NCBI GenBank assembly: GCA_029216955.1
Contig: JANAVB010031417.1
Location: 24,624,405 to 24,688,404, forward strand
Direction of reading: 5' to 3'
DNA length: 64,000 nt
From: Iris pallida
Lineage: Eukaryota > Streptophyta > Magnoliopsida > Asparagales > Iridaceae
Part shown: piece after piece, positions 59,259 to 64,000 of the stretch
Layout: the number at the start of each line of letters is the position of its first letter
Position numbering within the stretch: position 1 is the first letter of the stretch
Notes under the pieces: model-generated
Seen by the model: the letters and a program-made list of their open reading frames with translations, nothing else
What the model was told of the DNA's origin: nothing
Databases searched by the model: none
Program-made: the position numbers and the translations under genes

Positions 59259-62119
59259 TGTCACGCCCCAGATCCAGAATACTGGAGAGCGGGGGCAGAC
59301 ACAGCCAGCTACGTATATTGAAATAGAATACATCTCAACTATACGGTCACGGCTGTCTGGATATGAGGGTTTACTACAAGCCAGCAGTCTCTTAATGTCA
59401 AGCCTATTGTCTCAATCTCAAGCAATTAACAGAGTTACAAGATGTTAGAGCATCAAATATATATATATAAGGCGTCCCAAATATTACATATTGGATGATC
59501 ATGAAGCTAGTCGTACAAAATGATAGGACTAGCAAGAATTCAGTCGTACATGATCAACCCTAGGATTTGTTAATCATGTTTACAGCCCGTAGGCAGACAG
59601 TAAGTAAATGTGCATCGAGCTAACAGGTGCTCGTCGGCTAAACGCCTCAAAAGAATAAATTTACATATAAGTGGGTGAATCAAAAGGAAAACCCACTCTT
59701 GGCCCGGGTTCCGTCTAGTTGTCACCATTGGGCTGGAAGCTTGGTAGATCCTCGGGAGCTGCTCCGAAATCTGGCCACACAAAACCAGCTGGGTCAAACC
59801 CCAGAAAGAGCAAGTGCCACAAAGGAGGCCACAAATAAGAACAAAAGCCAGCATATCAGAACATAAAGAATAAAAGAAAAGTACAAGTAGTAAAAGTACA
59901 CAGAGCGATAAACGACTAGGGACGTGGAACCATTCCGGGAGCCAGGTTACAATCCTTAAACCAAACAAGGACCGGGATTGTACCCCTTCGCCTGAATAGT
60001 TCACTGTCTCTACCCATTTATCGTTAGAGATAAGTAAAACAATCATGATCAAGAGTTCCAGGTACAAGGGCTAGAGAAGACTTAGACAGAGCTGGACACC
60101 ATTCATTCACAATCGGCCAAGCAAGTACTACGGCTTACTACTTTAACTAACTAGGGTTATCACAAGCCTAATTACTAACAAGATGCAAGTGAGAAACTCC
60201 CAGTCCCAAGCCCTGCAGACCATCCAGTTATCCTTCCGCGGGTTGAGAGTTATAGGTGGGTACATCGCCCGGGAGACAAATGTACCCTTAGGTGACTTAG
60301 AGGGTGCAACACATGACAGTGTGCTGGAAATGTGCTCTACTCGTCGGCAAGCTACAAGTCCATTAATGCCTCCAGATAACGAGACTGCCTGTGACCGGGA
60401 ATTCTCCATGTTCTAATTTGATCTAATCATTAGCCTAGTCCAATTTAGCGCGAGTCCCTGGCCGTGGTACCCAGGAAGTCACGTCCTAGACATGATGCAA
60501 GACAAGACAAGTGGATTGTACAAGCAAGCAAGCAGGAACACCCACGGTGTCAAGGCAAGTCAAGTTAAGTTATCAAGTCAAGTCAAGTTAAGAGTGCGCC
60601 GCCACGGCCACTATCAAGTTATCAAGATAATTCATGTCAGGGTACTTGTCAGGAGTGCGCCACGACGGGCCACTATCATGTCAGGTCGGGGCATGGCAGG
60701 AGTGCACCACTACGGGTCGCTGTCATGTTATGCTAGTTCATTGTCATACCAGGCCATATACAATAGTTATTCCAAATATACAAGTAAAATCAAGTTCATG
60801 ACAAAAGGCGTAAGGATATAAAATGGGCGTAAAATACCTGATACAATACCAATATATATAGGATCATAAAAGAGCCAAGACCAAGAAATAACAAATTCAT
60901 CATAAACAAGTAGGTAGCACAAGGGGGTCAAAGGTTGGGCTACGCAGGGTATAGACTGCGCATACAAGGCTGCGCAAGAGTTGTCTTGCGCAAGGGTTAC
61001 ATTGCGCAAGGGTTACATTGCGCAAGGTGAGCAGTACGCAAGCAATACGCAATGCACAGTACGCAAGCCACTACGCAATGCACAGTACGCAGGCCAGCAT
61101 ACGCAGGGGCTACGCAAGTCACTACGCAATGCACAGTACGCAGGCCAGCATACGCAGGGGCTACGCAAGCCACTACGCAAGCAATACGCAATGCACACTA
61201 CGCAGGCAATACGCAATGCGCAGTACGCAGGCCAGCATACGCAGGGTGCAATACGCAGGGCGCAATACGCAGGGCGCAATACGCAGGGCGCAATACGCAG
61301 GGTGCAATACGCAGGGTGCAATACGCAGGGCGCAATACGCAGGGTGCAATACGCAGGGTGCAATACGCAGGGCGCAATACGCAGGGTGCAATACGCAGAA
61401 GACCCTAAGCAAGGGTTCTACGCAAGCAACACTACGCAGGAGCTCTACGCAGAGGCCGTACGCGGGAGCCGTGTGGCCAACAAGAGGGAAAGGCTGTGTT
61501 CTTCTCCTACCTCTGTCCGAGAGGAAGAACACCCAACCCAAAACTTCAATTCTTCATAACTTTGCCAAATCAAAACCAAATTTAGATTTTCAAGGTTCTA
61601 ACTTGAGTAAAATTGAATTCTCTTCCATATGGAAGCATCAAAAACCCATAACATCCAACTAATATAGATCAAAACCATGTAAATCCGAAAATAGTTAAAA
61701 CCTAGATCTAGAACAATGGAGACTCCAAATCACAAAATTCCAAGTTCTAATGTTGTTCTCCATGTCCTAATCTAGCTAATGAACAAATAAAAGAGGTGCT
61801 TATTTAATGGCAAGATGCACTTGCCTATGGGTGTTGGTGGAGGAAGAAGAAGAAGAAGAAGAAGAAATTAATGGAGAAATTATGGAGGAGAGAGAAAGTA
61901 GGTGGGTTATAATGAGGGTGTTGTGGTGTAATGGAGGTGGTGTGTAGGCTATGGTGTTCCATCATGACAAACCAAACCAAACCAATCTCCAAAATAAAAC
62001 CAAGCCATGGTCTAAAACCCAATTACAAGAATTCAAAAATTCGCAAGTCGAGAATAATAAAATACGTGCCAAAATCCAAATACGAGCATAATACGAAATA
62101 CGGAAAAATGAGGGTGACA
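59259..62119 (-). repeat. Gypsy-C 3' LTR (2.9 kb)
   Basis: In minus orientation it starts TGTCACCCTC at 62119, right after a purine-rich stretch and GAGGACGGAATTC, and ends GGGGCGTGACA at 59259. A possible TATA box (CCTATATATATTGG on the minus strand) lies at 60848-60861, with an ACGCA motif array just upstream. It directly follows the integrase gene of gypsy-C. Confidence 0.75.
60950..61480. repeat. ACGCAGG/GCGCAATACGC array in gypsy-C U3
   Basis: Plus-strand reading: irregular CAGTACGCA and TACGCAGG units from 60950, then from about 61240 to 61400 a regular 14-bp repeat of GCGCAATACGCAGG (variant GTGCAATACGCAGG). It lies upstream of the minus-strand TATA box at 60848-60861. It produces long repetitive frames on both strands, which I do not accept as genes. 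Confidence 0.88.
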
Positions 62120-62288
62120 ACTCTACCCACCTTCAAAGAATTCCGTCCTCGGAATTAAATCAAGGAGCTAGAGATTGCCACGACAAGCTATACTAAGCAC
62201 AGACAAGCTACACTAAGCAGTTCAATCATACAATCATGCAATGCAAGCAAGGAAGGGAAAGCGTAAGGTATAAGAAAGACATTATACC
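62120..62288 (-). other. Gypsy-C spacer between integrase and LTR
   Basis: Holds the minus-strand TTCCGAGGACGGAATTC block and the purine-rich GAAGGTGGGTAGAG next to the LTR start, the usual polypurine region of plant gypsy elements. Confidence 0.6.
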
Positions 62289-64000
62289 TCACGAGTCAAA
62301 CAGGTAGGGATATCGCGATCGGATGTCGTCCTCATGCTCCCATGTTGACTCACCTAGAGAGTGATGACCCCAAGCAACACGGACTAAGTTAATAGTCTTG
62401 TTCTTGAGCGTCTTTTCTCTCCGGTCCAATATAGACACGGGCCTCTCCTCATACGAAAGGTTGGTACCAACAACTAATTCCGAATGATCTAGGATATGGC
62501 TCGGGTCCGGGATGTACCGTCTTAATTGGGATACATGGAATACATCATGTACCTCACTTAGCGACGGCGGAAGAGCGAGACGATAGGACACGTCGCCTAC
62601 TCGCTCCAGAATATCGAACGGCCCTATATACCTAGGACTAAGCTTTCCCCGTACGCCAAAACGAATGACGCCGCGGGTAGGCGAGATCCTAAGGAATACA
62701 TGGTCGCCGACGGCAAATTCTAAGGGACGCCGATGAGCATCGGCCCAATGGCGCTGACGATCCTGAGCAACTCGGAGGTGATCTCTGACTTTCCTGACCA
62801 CTTCAACCGTCTGAGAAATCAGTTCTGGACCGAGCATCTGCCTCTCTCCGACATCGTCCCATGCTAACGGAGATCTGCACTTCCTGCCATACAGAGCCTC
62901 AAAGGGTGCCATCTGGATACTGGCCTGGAAACTATTGTTGTACGAGAATTCCACCAGGTGCAGGTGATCCTCCCATGAACCACCGAAGTCAAGGGTACAT
63001 GACCGCAACATATCTTCGAGAGTTTGTATAGTACGCTCTGACTGCCCATCTGTCTGTGGATGATACGCTGAGCTGAACTTGAGACGAGTCCCCAAACTTT
63101 GATGAAGACTGCGCCAGAAGTGCGATGTGAATCTCGTATCCCTGTCTGATACTATGCTGACTGGCACTCCGTGAAGTCTGACAATCTGCCTGAGATACAT
63201 CTCTGCTAGCTGTGCCGTTGACTGTCCAACTCTAAATGGAAGAAAGTGTGCCACCTTGGTAAGCCTGTCCACAATGACCCAAACAGCATCTCTACCTGCC
63301 GGAGACCTGGGTAATCCAGTCACGAAATCCATGGTAACGTGTTCCCATTTCCATTCTGGGATCGGTAAAGGTTGAAGAAGTCCAGCTGGCCTCTGATGTT
63401 CAGCCTTGACCTGTTGGCAAACCAAACATCGAGAGACATACCGGGCTATCTCCCTCTTCATACCATTCCACCAAAAGTGCTGACGAATATCTCTGTACAT
63501 CTTTGTGCCGCCTGGGTGGATGGAATACTGCGAACTGTGAGCCTCTGCCATGACTTCCTGTCTGATATCTCCACTGGGTACACAAAGACGCGTGCCGTGT
63601 CGAAGTGTACCATCTTTATGAATACATAACTCTGGCCTTCTTCCTGCCTCGCACTCTGCTCTGAGCTGCTGAATCTTAGAATCTGTTAACTGTGCTGTCC
63701 GGATCCTCTCAACTATGGTGGACTGAATCTGTAGGCTGGCCATCAAGGCCACATTGGAAGGAATAATCACTTCCACTCCCATCTTCTGAAGATCTGCCAA
63801 TAGTTCTGGTTGCGCCGTCAAGAAATAAACTCCGGCTCTCCTGCTCAATGCATCTGCTACAACGTTGGCCTTCCCTGGATGATACTGCAAATCCACATCA
63901 TAGTCCACAAGTAGCTCGAGCCATCTTCTCTGCCGCATATTAAGATCCTTCTGGGTGAAAACATACTTCAGGCTCTTGTGGTCAGTGAATATCTCCACTC
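62289..64000 (-). CDS. Gypsy-C pol: RNase H end and integrase, open to the window edge
   Basis: At least 569 codons without a stop; the protein continues to the right beyond the window, so the ATG at 63998 is not the true start. RNase H end: [12 protein letters not shown] and [14 protein letters not shown]. Integrase: zinc-binding HHCC region ([12 protein letters not shown] to [11 protein letters not shown]), catalytic Asp in [11 protein letters not shown], Asp in SDRDTRFTS and Glu in DGQSERTIQ, then [11 protein letters not shown] and [13 protein letters not shown], ending STWEHEDD and YPYLFDS. It inserts element DNA into the genome. Unlike the other gypsy copies here it shows no break, so this copy may be recent. 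The C-terminal form resembles Tekay/Del-type elements; a full chromodomain is not evident. Confidence 0.9.
   Translation of the reverse strand, partial: VEIFTDHKSLKYVFTQKDLNMRQRRWLELLVDYDVDLQYHPGKANVVADALSRRAGVYFLTAQPELLADLQKMGVEVIIPSNVALMASLQIQSTIVERIRTAQLTDSKIQQLRAECEAGRRPELCIHKDGTLRHGTRLCVPSGDIRQEVMAEAHSSQYSIHPGGTKMYRDIRQHFWWNGMKREIARYVSRCLVCQQVKAEHQRPAGLLQPLPIPEWKWEHVTMDFVTGLPRSPAGRDAVWVIVDRLTKVAHFLPFRVGQSTAQLAEMYLRQIVRLHGVPVSIVSDRDTRFTSHFWRSLHQSLGTRLKFSSAYHPQTDGQSERTIQTLEDMLRSCTLDFGGSWEDHLHLVEFSYNNSFQASIQMAPFEALYGRKCRSPLAWDDVGERQMLGPELISQTVEVVRKVRDHLRVAQDRQRHWADAHRRPLEFAVGDHVFLRISPTRGVIRFGVRGKLSPRYIGPFDILERVGDVSYRLALPPSLSEVHDVFHVSQLRRYIPDPSHILDHSELVVGTNLSYEERPVSILDRREKTLKNKTINLVRVAWGHHSLGESTWEHEDDIRSRYPYLFDS

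Noticed and set aside
60981..61662. Long overlapping frames on both strands with Gln/Arg/Tyr/Ala repeats
   Set aside because: They are read through the 14-bp GCGCAATACGCAGG array, which lacks stops in several frames; no domain or gene signal is present.

Overview
The window is a stretch of flowering-plant nuclear DNA. Genes with GT-AG introns, an hnRNP-type RNA-binding protein gene, a plant polyamine oxidase locus and dense Ty3/gypsy and Ty1/copia retrotransposon sequence all point that way. I cannot tell the species or even monocot versus dicot. Only one ordinary host gene looks intact (RNA-binding protein, minus strand, 27958-32948). Most of the rest is mobile DNA in several layers, plus one host gene broken by a transposon.

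Left part (1-11824): an LTR element family in a tandem arrangement, internal region - LTR (4616-5547) - internal region - LTR (10926-11824). Each internal region holds, on the strand opposite to the LTRs, a four-exon gene with its own TATA box, phase-consistent introns and a poly(A) signal. Its product of about 1,400 residues resembles the plant mobile domain (PMD) family and ends in a coiled coil. Both copies are broken by stop codons, but at different places. 

Middle left (11825-26400): a decayed gypsy region, a gypsy element (LTR 13495-15600, partial pol, LTR 18986-20658) carrying a hAT-type insertion (16530-17239), then a copia element without its 5' end (pol 20660-23848, LTR about 24976-26400). 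A Mutator-like MITE with a very GC-rich core (26853-27443) lies just beyond the poly(A) signal of the RNA-binding protein gene.

Centre (27444-45400): the RNA-binding protein gene, whose last coding exon is only 14 nt and sits beyond a 3.45-kb intron; an AT-rich spacer with a PIF/Harbinger-type MITE; and a polyamine oxidase locus (36861-45051, minus strand) whose coding exon was split by a 1.95-kb hAT element that carries a BED zinc-finger fragment.

Right part (45404-64000): a 0.9-kb array of short palindromes, a gypsy element with long, nearly identical LTRs and a defective pol (46339-55760), several LTR fragments including two reversed pieces of the left-end family (56832-57521), and the 3' half of a gypsy element on the minus strand whose pol is open to the window edge. 

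A recurring theme is that short GC-rich motif arrays built on TGCGCA/ACGCA/CCGCAT lie in the U3 region of several unrelated LTR families, in three of them just upstream of the TATA box. All comparisons were made by eye; no database search was possible.
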